From Sabellastarte sp. h YS-2021 (taxonomy: Eukaryota > Annelida > Polychaeta > Sabellida > Sabellidae): a DNA stretch of 64,000 nucleotides. The stretch's first letter is position 1, and each line of letters begins with the position of its first letter. The stretch is from positions 86,609,566 to 86,673,565 of the forward strand of contig OZ024928.1 in assembly GCA_964017235.1 (NCBI GenBank), given 5' to 3'. Below the pieces are notes generated by a model. The model was not told the DNA's origin and did no database searches. It saw only the letters and a list, made by a program, of their open reading frames with translations. The position numbers were made by a program, and so were the translations under genes. Positions 43,691 through 53,940 of this stretch are shown here, piece after piece.

Positions 43691-44055
43691 GCAAAATTTT
43701 ATGAACTTATAATCAATCGCCCGTCAATCGGTCAATTATGGCCCGATTGATCCCAATATCGACTGGGCCCTAGATTCTTCCCTCAGGAATGTACATACCA
43801 AATTTGGTTGACCCACACCCAGTACTTTCTGAGGAAATCTAGTGAAAAGGAAGTAAATTTTTTTTTTGAATTTTTGATGTGACCTTGATAAAGGTCAAAG
43901 GTCAAATTTATGCCTGTCAAAAAATTTTCCCACGCCTATAGAAGAACACTGCCAAATATCATTTGGATATGCCTAATAACAAGGGAGATATTCAAGGGAG
44001 GTGATAATGCGGCGGCGGCGGCGGCGGCTGACTGAAAACCAGGGATGAAACCAAT

Positions 44056-44081
44056 AAGTGTCCCCTTTTCAAGGGACGCTT
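44056..44081 (+). repeat. Terminal hairpin of the second HINE-like element
   Basis: AAGTGTCCCC and AAGGGACGCTT pair around TTTTC with one G/T difference from the perfect stem at 7094-7115. Confidence 0.7.
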
Positions 44082-44269
44082 AATTACTGGAAATCTATTT
44101 TCTTTACAATGTAATTAAATAATTTTTTTTTTTTTTTACTGACAAATTAATTTACTTGAACAAACAAATCTGGCAAAATTCCAAATATTGCCAATTATAT
44201 CAGTTTCCACCAAATTTTACTATTATTCAGTGAAAAGTCAACTACAGAAACTCGTAATACAAGTCAAAA

Positions 44270-44900
44270 TATAATTTTTCACAAATAATATTCTCTGCCG
44301 TCAGTCAATATTTCACCTCAACATATAATATTAAAAATTTAAAATTGACATTTACAACAGTATTGCTGACTGTCGTCACCGTCAATTTTCAGTACATTAA
44401 TTCAATCAAAAAGAAATTTCACCGGTAACACTCACTGGCGTCACCGTCAAAATTCAGTGAATAAATTCAATGAAAATTATAGTTCACCAGTAACATTCAC
44501 TGGCGTCACCGTCAAATTTCAGTGCATAAATATAATGAAAAATTGAATTTCATCAATATCATTCACTGGAGTAAGTGTCAAAATTTAGTGCATTAAATAT
44601 GTATCAAAATTCAAATTAATACACTATGAAATATTCACCAGTATATTTAAATTTCAACATAAAATACACACTGGATGTTAAATATTCACTGGTGTATTCC
44701 AATATTAATTATACCAATAGTGCAGTGAATGTTAAAATACTATTCACCAATCAAAGTCCAATGCACCTCAGTACTATTATGGTGAACACGAAATATTATT
44801 CACTAACAAAAATATATCACAAATTCAAAATTATTTCAAATTATAATTTTTCAATCAAAATATATCACAAATTCAAAATTCTTTCAAATTAATTTTTTGA
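44270..44900. repeat. Degenerate short tandem repeats near the right end of the DNA transposon
   Basis: CGTCACCGTCAA recurs at about 44376, 44445 and 44512, with a weaker fourth copy near 44572. Period 60-69 bp, with TTCACTGG/CCAGTGAA motifs between. A second repeat of about 58 bp (AAATATATCACAAATTCAAAAT) occurs at about 44808 and 44862. AT-rich frames here are by-products. From 44900 to 45500 I see only scattered short AAAAATCGG and CAGTGAAT motifs. Confidence 0.6.
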
Positions 44901-45783
44901 AAGACAAATGCACTGTTTTAATCAGAATATTTAAATTATCCACTAATTCTGACAACAGTGGACCAGCAGTACACAGTCCAATTCAACTTGTCGAAGCCTC
45001 ATACACTGTATAATGCAGCAATTTACCTCAAAAATCAGTTAAAACAACAAATATGAGGTCAATAACTGATTAATATTCCATTAATAGCAATTTGGAGTCG
45101 GAGTCAAATAACAGTGAATTTAATGCTCAAAAATCGGCAAATTCACATTCAAAAATCGGTGATTTTGCGTTAATTACACGCTCGAAATTACCGTGAATTT
45201 ATACTCAAATGAACCAAAAAACAGTGTATAAACTCTCAACATATCACAGAATTGAATATAAATAAAATTATTGGCACCAAGTAACAGAAATGTGAGTTTT
45301 TCACACACTTCTGGTACGAATAAAGTGTTTACTTTATTTGTTTCACTGATCTAAACCTAATTGCACTAAATTTTAACACATGAAATATGGTCCTACAAAT
45401 GCTAGAACAATAAATTGTTAATGTTACATAGTAAATAAAAGGTGATGGCTTGTATATATTTTGATACAAATGGATTTACCTGGTAAAACTGATGGCGTTA
45501 CAGGTGACATGTGACGTCACACTGTTGAGTGCTGGGAAAATTCAAGAAATAACATTGTGAAATGACAATTAAAATACTGGTACTTAAAGAGATTGAGAAG
45601 ACAAGCAAAATACTAGTAAAATGTTGAACATTACAGACATTTTGTCAAGCATTTCCAGTGGTAAACTTCGCAATAATTTGACCAGGAATTTGCTTGTTAA
45701 AAAAGTTGTCAATATTTTTCAGCCGTTAAAATACTGATCAACCAGAAAAATAGTTGTTAAAATACTCGCCCGGATTTTGTGTG

Positions 45784-46490
45784 TGGTTGAAGGAACTTTC
45801 TATCTGAAATCAGAGGAAGCATATGAACGAGCTGTGGCTCTTCTAGAAAAAAGATATGGAAACAGTTTTGTAGTTGCAGAGGCATTTCGAGATAAACTAC
45901 AAGTATTTCCCAAAATACCATCCAGAGACAATAAAGCATTAAGAAGGTTTTCAGATCTGCTGCAACAAACTCTAGTGGTAATGGACCAGATAAAAGGATT
46001 GGAGATTCTTAATGATTGTAGAGAAAACAAGCGACTGCTTGAGAAGCTACCTGATTGGCTTCTACAAAGATGGACAAGGATTGTTGCTGACCATCACACT
46101 GCATATCCTTCATTTGAGAGGTTTGCTGACTTCATCACTAGAGAGGCAGATATAGCCTGCCACCCAGTAACATCCACTCTGACAAGTAATCAACGAAGAC
46201 AAGATAACCCGGAAAGACGAAACATGGGCAACAGAACTCTTGCAAACATCAGTCAAGCAAATGACAAACCCTTTTGTTTGCTTTGCAAGAAGTCAAATCA
46301 TGACCTTCATAACTGTTTTGTCTTCAAGAAGAATACTCCAGAGGAAAGAAAAATATTTTTAATGAAAAGTGGAATTTGCTTTGGATGTCTTTCACATGGA
46401 CACAAAGCTAAAGACTGCAAGAAAAGAAATATGTGTGAAAGGTGCAGCAAAAACATCCAATCTGTCTCCATGGTGACTACGAAGCACTGA
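45784..46490 (+). pseudogene. BEL/Pao gag, C-terminal part
   Basis: After the transposon end the gag frame resumes (VEGTFYLKSEEAYERAVALL, then EKRYGNSFVVAEAFRDKL), the capsid-like DUF1759 region of Pao-type gag. Further on are two zinc knuckles: CLLCKKSNHDLHNC and CFGCLSHGHKAKDC, which bind the element's RNA. It is separated from the N-terminal part by 35 kb of inserted DNA. The region between this frame and the polymerase is not open throughout. Confidence 0.85.
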
Positions 46491-46687
46491 AGACGAACAA
46501 TGCAGAGAAGAACAACCAAGCATCCAGCATAACAAACCAAGACTCTAGGCATAATTCAGCTCAAGTAGACATTGAGGGTGTATCCCACAAAACTTCACAA
46601 AATACGAAGAGTCTTAAGACTTCAATGATTGTCCCTGTCTATTTGTCAACTACAGACTAGCCTTATGAAGAGCATCTCACTTATGCA

Positions 46688-49600
46688 ATGCTCGACACCC
46701 AGAGTGACACAACGTTTGTACTTGAAGAAACAAGTTTGAAGTTAAACACAAAGTCTGAGCCAAGCAGACTGAAACTTTCAACAATGACTTCTACTGAAAC
46801 CATTGAGTGCAGGCGATTCCACAATCTTCAAATAAGAGGCTTGAAGTCCCTTACAAAGATTCCTCTTCCTGTAACATACTCCCGAGAGTTTATACCTGCC
46901 TATAGGTCACACATACCAACTTGTGAGACAGCAAAACAATGGGCTCACCTTCAAGGACTAGAGTCAGAAATTCCACCGGACTTGCAATGTGAAGTAGGGC
47001 TACTTATTGGCTACAACTTTCCACAAGCATTGGCCCCTAAAGACCACATACTTGGAAGAGGAAATGAACCGTTTGCACAGCAGACCGAGCTAGGGTGGAG
47101 TATAGTAGGACGCATAAGTGCTGAAGATGATGGTGAAAATGTAGACAGTATTGGGCTTTCTCACAAGATAATCACAAGACAAGTTCCAGAAAGTATCCAA
47201 ATCTCTGGTGAATCACCTGAGGAAGTACACTTCATGTGTAAAGCCAGAATAAAAGAAGAAATGGTAACCCCTCAAATTGTGAAACTTTTAGAAGCAGATT
47301 TCCCGGAGAGAAGAAATGAAGAGAAGACAATGTCACAAGAGGACAAACAGTTCATGAAAATAGTAGAAAACAGGATTCACAAAGATGAAGAAGGTTACTA
47401 TGAGATTCCCTTGCCATTCAAAAGGGAAATGCCAGCTCTACCCAACAACAAAGCAATGGCAGAGAAACATTTAACCCATTTAAAGAGAAGACTGATATGT
47501 GACCCAAAACTCTATCAAGACTACAAGGCCTTTATGGAACAGATCATTCAGAATGGTGATGCAGAAGAGATAAACAATGAAAAAGAACCCACAAATGCTT
47601 GGTATACACCTCATCATGGTGTGTATCATTCAAAGAAGCCAAACAAAATCAGAATTGTGTTTGACTGCAGTGCAAGATACAAAGGCGTTGCATTGAATGA
47701 TTACCTTCTCCAGGGTCCAGATCTCTTAAACTCTATGGTTGGAGTCCTCATAAGATTCAGAGAAGATCCTATTGCCATCATGGGGGATATACAGAAAATG
47801 TTTCACAAATTCAAGGTGAATGAAGAACACAGAGACTATCTGAGATTCCTGTGGTGGGAAAGTGGAAACTTAGAATCACAGCCAAAGTCATACAGGATGA
47901 AAGTGCATCTTTTTGGTGCAACCTCTTCACCTGGTTGTGCAAATTATGGCTTGAAGAAACTGGCCATCGATAATCAGAATGAATTTGGAAAAGAAGCAAC
48001 ACATTTTCTTCTAAATGACTTTTATGTGGATGATAGGCTGACAAGTTGCAAAAATGTTGCTGAAGCCATACAGCTGATAGAAACAACAAGACAGATTTGT
48101 AAAAAGGCAAATATAAGACTACACAAACTGGTTAGCAATCATCCAGAAGTTCTTCAGTCAATTCCAGAAAGTGAAAGGTCTGAAACAGAGAAGCTAAACA
48201 TCAATCTGGAAGAAGTGACAATTGAAACAGCCTTAGGAATTCAATGGCGCATTGTGTCAGATGAATTTCATTTCCGTGTCACCCTCGCTGTTAAGCCAAA
48301 GACAAGAAGAGGTATCCTGTCTACAGTTGCTTCCATATTTGATCCAATGGGATATATTGCTCCATTCACTCTAATTGGGAAGCAAATTCTACAGGATATG
48401 TGCAGAGAAAATGTGGGATGGGATGATCCACTTTCAGAAGATTTAGCCACACGATGGAACCGATGGTTAGATGAGTTACCAGCACTTGCAGACATCAAAA
48501 TACAGAGACATGTAGCACCCAAGGAATTTGGAGACATAATTTCAAGAGAACTACACCATTTTTCAGATGCTAGCTTTTCTGGATATGGGCAATGCTCATA
48601 TTTGCGTATAGTCAATGCACGAGGTGAAGTGTTTTGTACATTGATAATGGGAAAATCCAGAGTAACTCCAATGAAAACTATCACGATTCCCAGACTAGAA
48701 CTCACAGCTGCACTGGTCTCTGTGAAGATAAGAAATCTGTTGATCAGTGAGTTGAAGCATACAGTTACAAGGGAAGTCTTCTGGACAGACTCAAAGATAA
48801 CTCTGGGTTACATAAACAATGACGCAAAGAGGTTTCATGTGTTTGTTGCAAACAGAGTGCAACAAATCAAAGAAAGCACTAAAGCAAATCAGTGGAGACA
48901 TGTGCCTTCAAGCAAAAATCCAGCAGACTCTGCCTCCAGAGGACTACTTGCATCTGAGCTGGAAAGGTCGACATGGCTTTCAGGACCAAAGTTTCTTTGG
49001 GATATAGAACTGCCCTCAAATGATTCCACAGACATATTATTGTCATCAGATGACCGCAAAGTGAAAAAGGTAATTGTGAATGCCACAAAAACCTCAGAAG
49101 CTACAGATGTTGTACTGAAGAAACTTGAAAAATTTTCCAGGTGGTCATCAGCCATTTTAGCCATAAACCTTTTGCGAAGAACTTGTTACAAAGGAAGGGA
49201 CAGTTATGATCCTGTGAAACACAGGTATGAAAGTGAAATGCTAATAATCAAGAAATTACAAAAGGTTGCATTTTCAGAGGAAATACAGAGACTGGACAAT
49301 CTTCCAAAGGGGAGCAAACTGTTCAAACTGGACCCCTTTATTGATGAAAATGGTGTACTTCGAGTTGGTGGTAGACTGAAGCTCTCAAGCATGCCATTTG
49401 GAGTGAAACATCCAGCAATACTGCCCAAGTCAGGACATATTACTGAACTGATTATACGACACTACCATGAAAGAGTTCAACATCAGGGACGAGGATTCAC
49501 TACAAGTGAAATTAGATCACACGGTTACTGGATAGTAGGAATGAATAGGGCTGTGTCATCAGTTATCCACAAGTGTGTTCAATGCAGGCGACTTAGGGGA

Positions 49601-50605
49601 AGCCTGAATTGTCAGAAAATGGCAAATTTAAGTGAGGATCGAACTGAAGCAGCACCACCATTTACTTACTGTGGCATGGATTATTTTGGGCCCTTCATTG
49701 TGAAAGATGGGAGAAGGGAGGTAAAACGCTATGGACTTTTATTAACATGTTTCTCATCAAGAGCAGTGCACATAGAGATGTTGGATGACATGTCCACAGA
49801 TGCATTGATTAATGGCCTCCGCTGCTTTGTCTCTCTGAAGGGCCCTGCAAGATCTATCAGATGTGATAGAGGAACAAACTTTGTAGGAGCATCACATGAA
49901 TTAAAGCAAAGATTCAATGAACTTTCTGATGACAGAGTTAAACAGTTCCTGATGAAACACAGATGTGATTTCCTCATGAATGTGCCTCATGCAAGTCACA
50001 TGGGAGGTGTATGGGAACGGCAAATAAGGACAGTGAGAAGCATCTTGTCTTCTCTAATGTTGCAACATGCATCACGTTTAGACTCGGCATCTTTGAGAAC
50101 ATTCTTTTATGAAGCAATGGCTATTGTGAACAGTCGTCCACTCACCACAGACAATCTAAATGTACCTGAAGAGCCTGAGCCATTGACACCAAACCACTTA
50201 ATCACAATGAAGTCAAGTGTGATTCTACCTCCTCCAGGAAACTTTGAAAAGGAAGATCTGTATTCAAGAAAGCGATGGAAAAGAGTTCAGTTCCTGGCAA
50301 ACCAGTTCTGGAATAGGTTTAAAAGGGAATATCTTCAAGCACAACAACAAAGACAGAAATGGAACAAAACACACAGAAATGTGAAACTTGGAGACATAGT
50401 TGTACTACATGATGATGGTTTGTTCCGTGGCCATTGGAGAATGGGGAAAGTCATTGAAACTGTTGTTGATGAAGACAAACTAGTTAGAAAGGTAAAAGTG
50501 TTGATAGGAGACAAACATCTGTCTGGAGATGGGAAGCGACTCTCTGAGCCTTCAGTTCTTGAAAGACCTATACACAAACTGACTGTTCTGGTGGAAAGTT
50601 TATAA
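46688..50605 (+). CDS. BEL/Pao protease-RT-RNase H-integrase polyprotein (long open frame, 1305 codons)
   Basis: Domains in order: A17-type aspartic protease at the start (MLDTQSDTTF) with a following FAQQTELGWSIVG motif. Reverse transcriptase (about residues 310-500) with MGDIQKMFHKF and FYVDDRLTS. RNase H (about 615-760; FSDASFSGYG, RLELTAALV, FWTDSKITLGY). Integrase zinc region (about 905-970; IIRHYHERVQHQG, CVQCRRLRG). Integrase core (about 985-1115; GMDYFGPF, IRCDRGTNFVG, MGGVWERQIR). Last, a DUF5641-type C-terminus (KRWKRVQFLANQFWNRFK, GDIVVLHDDGLFRGHW). These copy the RNA into DNA and insert it. The frame looks long and open, but it belongs to a broken copy. Confidence 0.95.
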   Translation: MLDTQSDTTFVLEETSLKLNTKSEPSRLKLSTMTSTETIECRRFHNLQIRGLKSLTKIPLPVTYSREFIPAYRSHIPTCETAKQWAHLQGLESEIPPDLQCEVGLLIGYNFPQALAPKDHILGRGNEPFAQQTELGWSIVGRISAEDDGENVDSIGLSHKIITRQVPESIQISGESPEEVHFMCKARIKEEMVTPQIVKLLEADFPERRNEEKTMSQEDKQFMKIVENRIHKDEEGYYEIPLPFKREMPALPNNKAMAEKHLTHLKRRLICDPKLYQDYKAFMEQIIQNGDAEEINNEKEPTNAWYTPHHGVYHSKKPNKIRIVFDCSARYKGVALNDYLLQGPDLLNSMVGVLIRFREDPIAIMGDIQKMFHKFKVNEEHRDYLRFLWWESGNLESQPKSYRMKVHLFGATSSPGCANYGLKKLAIDNQNEFGKEATHFLLNDFYVDDRLTSCKNVAEAIQLIETTRQICKKANIRLHKLVSNHPEVLQSIPESERSETEKLNINLEEVTIETALGIQWRIVSDEFHFRVTLAVKPKTRRGILSTVASIFDPMGYIAPFTLIGKQILQDMCRENVGWDDPLSEDLATRWNRWLDELPALADIKIQRHVAPKEFGDIISRELHHFSDASFSGYGQCSYLRIVNARGEVFCTLIMGKSRVTPMKTITIPRLELTAALVSVKIRNLLISELKHTVTREVFWTDSKITLGYINNDAKRFHVFVANRVQQIKESTKANQWRHVPSSKNPADSASRGLLASELERSTWLSGPKFLWDIELPSNDSTDILLSSDDRKVKKVIVNATKTSEATDVVLKKLEKFSRWSSAILAINLLRRTCYKGRDSYDPVKHRYESEMLIIKKLQKVAFSEEIQRLDNLPKGSKLFKLDPFIDENGVLRVGGRLKLSSMPFGVKHPAILPKSGHITELIIRHYHERVQHQGRGFTTSEIRSHGYWIVGMNRAVSSVIHKCVQCRRLRGSLNCQKMANLSEDRTEAAPPFTYCGMDYFGPFIVKDGRREVKRYGLLLTCFSSRAVHIEMLDDMSTDALINGLRCFVSLKGPARSIRCDRGTNFVGASHELKQRFNELSDDRVKQFLMKHRCDFLMNVPHASHMGGVWERQIRTVRSILSSLMLQHASRLDSASLRTFFYEAMAIVNSRPLTTDNLNVPEEPEPLTPNHLITMKSSVILPPPGNFEKEDLYSRKRWKRVQFLANQFWNRFKREYLQAQQQRQKWNKTHRNVKLGDIVVLHDDGLFRGHWRMGKVIETVVDEDKLVRKVKVLIGDKHLSGDGKRLSEPSVLERPIHKLTVLVESL

Positions 50606-50675
50606 ACTCATTGATTGTTTTATGTTTTATAATGTCAAATTCCCTTTGGAAAATCAAAATGATTTTGGGAGGGAC

Positions 50676-51528
50676 TGTAAATGATGTTCATTCTCAATGC
50701 TCCATAAGGCAAAATCTTGCATGAAGACAGTTTGATTTCTGCTAAAGATAAAAATTCTGTATGAGTGCTTTGTGTTACCACTACAGTCTTCTGCATAGCT
50801 GTATGAGTTGGTGAGATACTCTTGACATGTTTATGTGTGTAGTTTGGACTTTAAACCTGAAGTTTGTTTTGTTCACTGAAAACAAGCACAATTTTTATTT
50901 GAAAAGTTGGTGTTTTGTGTATTTTCTTCTAGTATGCTTTTGAGATATTTAGAGGATCCAAGATAGGTTTAGACAAATGTTTGAAGATAATTGAAGATTA
51001 TTTGGATTTTAATTGTGCATTTAAGTGACTGCCAAAGCAAAGTCGGTAAGAATACTATTTTCCTTTTATTATTAATTTTACAATTTAAAGACAAGATGCT
51101 TTTAGATTTGTGTATTTTAAGTTCTGTTTTGCAGAAGTAGATTTCACAGTAAAATGAAATGGGATTTAGGTAATAAGGCATAGATTTAGCTTGTACATGT
51201 AGCTTGGTAAATAGGTCTAAGAAGTAATTAGTTTGGTTTTAAATGCTCCATTATTTCAGATAATTAGTTTTACTCTTTATTACTAATGTTTTATTGAGTA
51301 ATTATTTTACACTGAAATTGAAATATGATATTTGTCACAGAAAGTACATCTGTTGAATATTATTGAATATCTCATTTGCATGTGGTATGTGTGGTAACAA
51401 GAAAATGTATGTATATATGTTTGTTTGTTCGTTTGTTTGTTTGTTAGCATGTCCAGGTTATTGTATTTACAGTTGACGGTCAGAATAAATGCTGATCAGT
51501 GAATGACAAGTTTTAATGCGCAGTTACA
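50676..51528 (+). repeat. 3' LTR of the BEL/Pao element (853 bp)
   Basis: Starts TGTAAATGATG right after a purine-rich run (TTTTGGGAGGGAC, a polypurine-tract candidate at about 50664-50675) and ends AGTTACA. It is followed by the target copy AGTGG. It differs from the 5' LTR by three single-base substitutions and two 4-bp length changes. Confidence 0.95.
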
Positions 51529-51614
51529 AGTGGATTCCCATGGTATATATTTTGTTGGCATAACAAAGGGTAAAATGTAAATACATGTAATGGTATATTT
51601 TAAAAATGACTTAA

Positions 51615-53290
51615 GGGGCTATCAACGCAAGTACATAGAATTTGTTTACGTAACGCTCACCAGACGTCGCAGCAAAAACTGTTGTCGTTGTCAAGCAGGA
51701 ACTAGTTTTGTATTGTTTACGACAAAGAAATGTACGTCATAAAGTTTCAGTGAGGACTATGGGTGGATTAGATTTGTGATGTTTTTCTTCTTTTTGGAAA
51801 CTGCTCATCTGGTTGTTGTATACTTATGTTTGTACTTTAATTCAAATACTGATAGTAATTCATGGTAATCCTGTTACTGCTATTGAAGGGGAAAATTTGA
51901 ACTCAGATTTCCATTCCACAACACTAAATTTTTTTTCATTCAAAACATTTTTATTTTTGGAAAAACCGATCCTCCATTTCTGGAAACAAATTGTCCCAAT
52001 CTAATCCAGCCAATGTGAACCAACAATGTTTTTTTTCTGTTAGTCTCTGCCTCTCTCTCTCTCTCTGTGTAAATTTAGTAGGTGAGAAGAAAAGGACAGT
52101 ATTGATTTTGTTGTAGTTGGTCTTCATAATAGCTGAGTGTTATGTATCATATGTGTACATGGTGTGTGTATATACATTGACTGTGGTGCAACGGAAAGAG
52201 CATTTCATGATTTTAACCTCACATATTGTATACATGTGTTACTTAATGTTCTTACTTCAGTTTTTTTTTCTGAGGGGAAAGGACCTTATACTTTATTCAT
52301 CACTGGTCAACAGACATGAAACCAACAGTTTTTAACATCTTTAGAGTTTTTAACATCTTTCCAACAGATTACAGTCTTTGGATGGCCAATAAAACTTTTG
52401 TTTACAATTCAGCCACCTCTTACAGTACAGTACGTAGTAAAACAAATTCAATCCCCATAAAATACAGTTCTCAAAGTCGTAAAATAAATACAGATCAATT
52501 CAGCCAATAGTGTGTTATATATCAAATGTTAAGTTTTGACTCAAAGTATGTTTGCAGTTTATTATCTGTTTAGGCATGATATTTACAAAGTGATGAAAAC
52601 TGCTGTTTTGTATTACTACGCTATAGCAACAGGGAAAAAGTTTTCAAAAGTGAGTGAAAAAATGGAAATACATGCCTTACTTTCGTGACAGAAAATCAAT
52701 GATAAAATGTTGAGAATGAGGCCATAATGAAATATACACTGCTCAGAAAAACAAGCACATTAATTTGTATGATTTATTTTTTGGAAAAGAATTTCCTCTG
52801 ATTTTTAAACATAAGGAATATGGGAAAGTTTATAAATATTGAGAATGTGCAAAGTAATGTGATTTCATTTTTCAGTTTTACAAATTAATATCAAGCTTAA
52901 ATAAAAATCTAAATCATTCAAAATTTTCGTGAGATACTTTTCTTTTGAGTGGTGTGTGGAAAACCAAAGTTTGTTTTTCTTTGATATGCTTTTTCGGTCA
53001 CGGACAGAAGTCATGTCTTATGTATAAGGTGATCAAAATTACACCACTTTTAGTTTGTATTTGTCATGAGTATTTATTGTTTATATAAATTGTAGTTTAA
53101 ATAAAAACAGCTAAAACAATTTATTTCAATATTTTTTTCATTTATAAAGCATTTAAGGTAAAAATAAATGTGTATTTATGGATTTAATATGACTTTAAGA
53201 CTCTAAAAATTACTACCCAGAAAAGGTAATTCAAGTCTTTGTTCATCAGTTTGGTTTGCTTTGAAAACGATGCGTTACGTTGATAGCCCC
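51615..53290. mobile_element. TTAA-flanked inverted-repeat element (piggyBac-like MITE), 1676 bp
   Basis: GGGGCTATCAACG (51615) and its complement CGTTGATAGCCCC (to 53290) form the ends, each flanked by TTAA (51611-51614, 53291-53294). TTAA duplications are the mark of piggyBac-type transposases. Near both ends is an inner TACGTAACG/CGTTACG pair. The interior has a CT microsatellite (about 52048-52066) and scattered short frames, none transposase-like. It inserted into the outermost MITE-like element. Confidence 0.82.
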
Positions 53291-53445
53291 TTAAGTCTGC
53301 CCGGCAGTGGTCTTAAAGTTTTGTGAATCCCATTTTGTCTAAGCAAAAAAAGTCTTAACTTTATGACAAAATTCTTGCACAGTTAAGACTTTTCTCTTAA
53401 AGTTATGACATTTTTTTGCTTAAGACCTTTTGTGAATCCCGGCCC

Positions 53446-53940
53446 AGGGGAAAAATCCACACTTGAAAAGCTCTGTGGAGAAAAGACCTCAGGAGAATCC
53501 CCTCAAATTTCTCCAGTGGAGAAAACCCCTCAGCCAGTTTCGCAACCTGTGGATAAAAGTCCTCATCCTTTTGTGGGAACTGTGGAGAATAGCCCTCAAT
53601 TTTATACAACATTATATAAGATGTATAAATGTATTCAAATTTCTAAAAAGGCCTCAATTTCCTGCAACAACATATAAGATATATAAATGTATTAAATTAT
53701 TATATAAATGTATTAAATTAGATATATTAGATTATTTGTATATAATATATTAAAGCATATAATACCATTTTTTAGAAAATTGAGGGCTTTTCTCCACATG
53801 CCCCAAAAAGGCTAAGGGCTTTTCTCCAGAAGCTGCAAAACTGGGTGAGGGGTTTTCTCCACAGGAGAATTTTGAAGGGTTTTCTCCTGGGAGTTTTTTT
53901 CCACAGAACGATTCTGGTGAGGGCTTTTCTCTGTTTCCCA
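53446..53940. mobile_element. Foldback element with TTTTCTCC-rich arms
   Basis: The left arm (about 53450-53605) contains repeats of GTGGAGAAAA-CCCCTCA; the right arm (about 53775-53940) contains TGAGGGGTTTTCTCCAC and variants. They are complementary with gaps, around an AT-rich core of about 170 bp that includes TATATAAATGTATTAAATTA duplications. It adjoins the right end of the outermost MITE-like element exactly. No coding capacity. Confidence 0.65.

Larger units (their letters stand above)
41240..44081 (+). mobile_element. HINE/pearl-like element with a 147-bp tandem array
   Basis: Layout: a short leader with the hairpin GGTCACAAGAGTGACC (near 41255), then a 147-bp array (about 41351-43690). 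A unique tail of about 390 bp follows, with GCCAAATATCATTTGGATA, a (GCG)n block and a terminal hairpin at 44056-44081. The tail resembles that of the element ending at 7115 in the GCCAAATAT motif, the GC-rich block after an ATAATGCGG-like run, and the final hairpin. The exact 5' end is uncertain. It sits in the right part of the CACACAAAAT transposon. No protein is encoded. Confidence 0.6.
10780..45783. mobile_element. DNA transposon with CACACAAAAT ends (CACTA/CMC-like), inserted in gag
   Basis: The left end CACACAAAATCTCGG (10780) and the right end ATTTTGTGTG (to 45783) are inverted copies. They are flanked by TG on both sides (10778-10779, 45784-45785), or GTG if the ends are counted one base differently. 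Subterminal repeats recur near both ends: ACCAGTATTTTA at the left matches its complement on the right, and TTGTTAAAATACT-type motifs repeat on the right. CAC-type ends, a 2-3 bp duplication and subterminal repeats fit the CMC superfamily, but no transposase is recognised. Its own sequence is about 12 kb; the rest is later insertions. It may carry a gene fragment (16196-17422). Confidence 0.7.
8720..51528 (+). mobile_element. BEL/Pao LTR retrotransposon, interrupted by a 35-kb insertion
   Basis: The ends are two long direct repeats starting TG and ending CA (8720-9564 and 50676-51528), flanked by the perfect 5-bp duplication AGTGG (8715-8719 and 51529-51533). Own sequence: 5' LTR, gag, insertion, rest of gag, protease-RT-RNase H-integrase, 3' LTR. 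The order of pol domains and the C-terminal DUF5641-type region place it in BEL/Pao. The copy is broken by the DNA transposon in gag plus a few smaller breaks. The LTRs differ at only three single bases and two 4-bp length changes, so insertion was recent. Confidence 0.95.
8489..53445. mobile_element. Outermost inverted-repeat (MITE-like) element, split by later insertions
   Basis: The left end reads GGGCCGGGATTCACAAAAG (8489 onward). The right end is its near-complement, CTTTTGTGAATCCCGGCCC, ending at 53445. The element's own sequence is only 8489-8719, 51529-51610 and 53295-53445, about 460 bp in all. The rest is a BEL/Pao retrotransposon (8720-51528) and a TTAA-flanked element (51611-53294). 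Inside the right piece a second copy of the motif TCTTAA-TTTTGTGAATCCC occurs near 53310-53330, so the element is itself internally repeated. No target duplication is clear. Non-autonomous; its superfamily is unknown. Confidence 0.65.

Noticed and set aside
41351-43750. A series of long open frames with a 49-residue repeat (FGYARLTLKERPKVKSD type)
   Set aside because: The frame follows the 147-bp DNA period, breaks at irregular units, and codes no recognisable domain; best read as a by-product of the tandem array.
48268-48705. Minus-strand frames opposite the BEL/Pao polymerase
   Set aside because: Shadows of the plus-strand coding region with no domain of their own.
52117-52510. Hydrophobic short frames in the TTAA-flanked element
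   Set aside because: Overlapping alternative frames in AT-rich DNA, no transposase motif; the element is non-autonomous.
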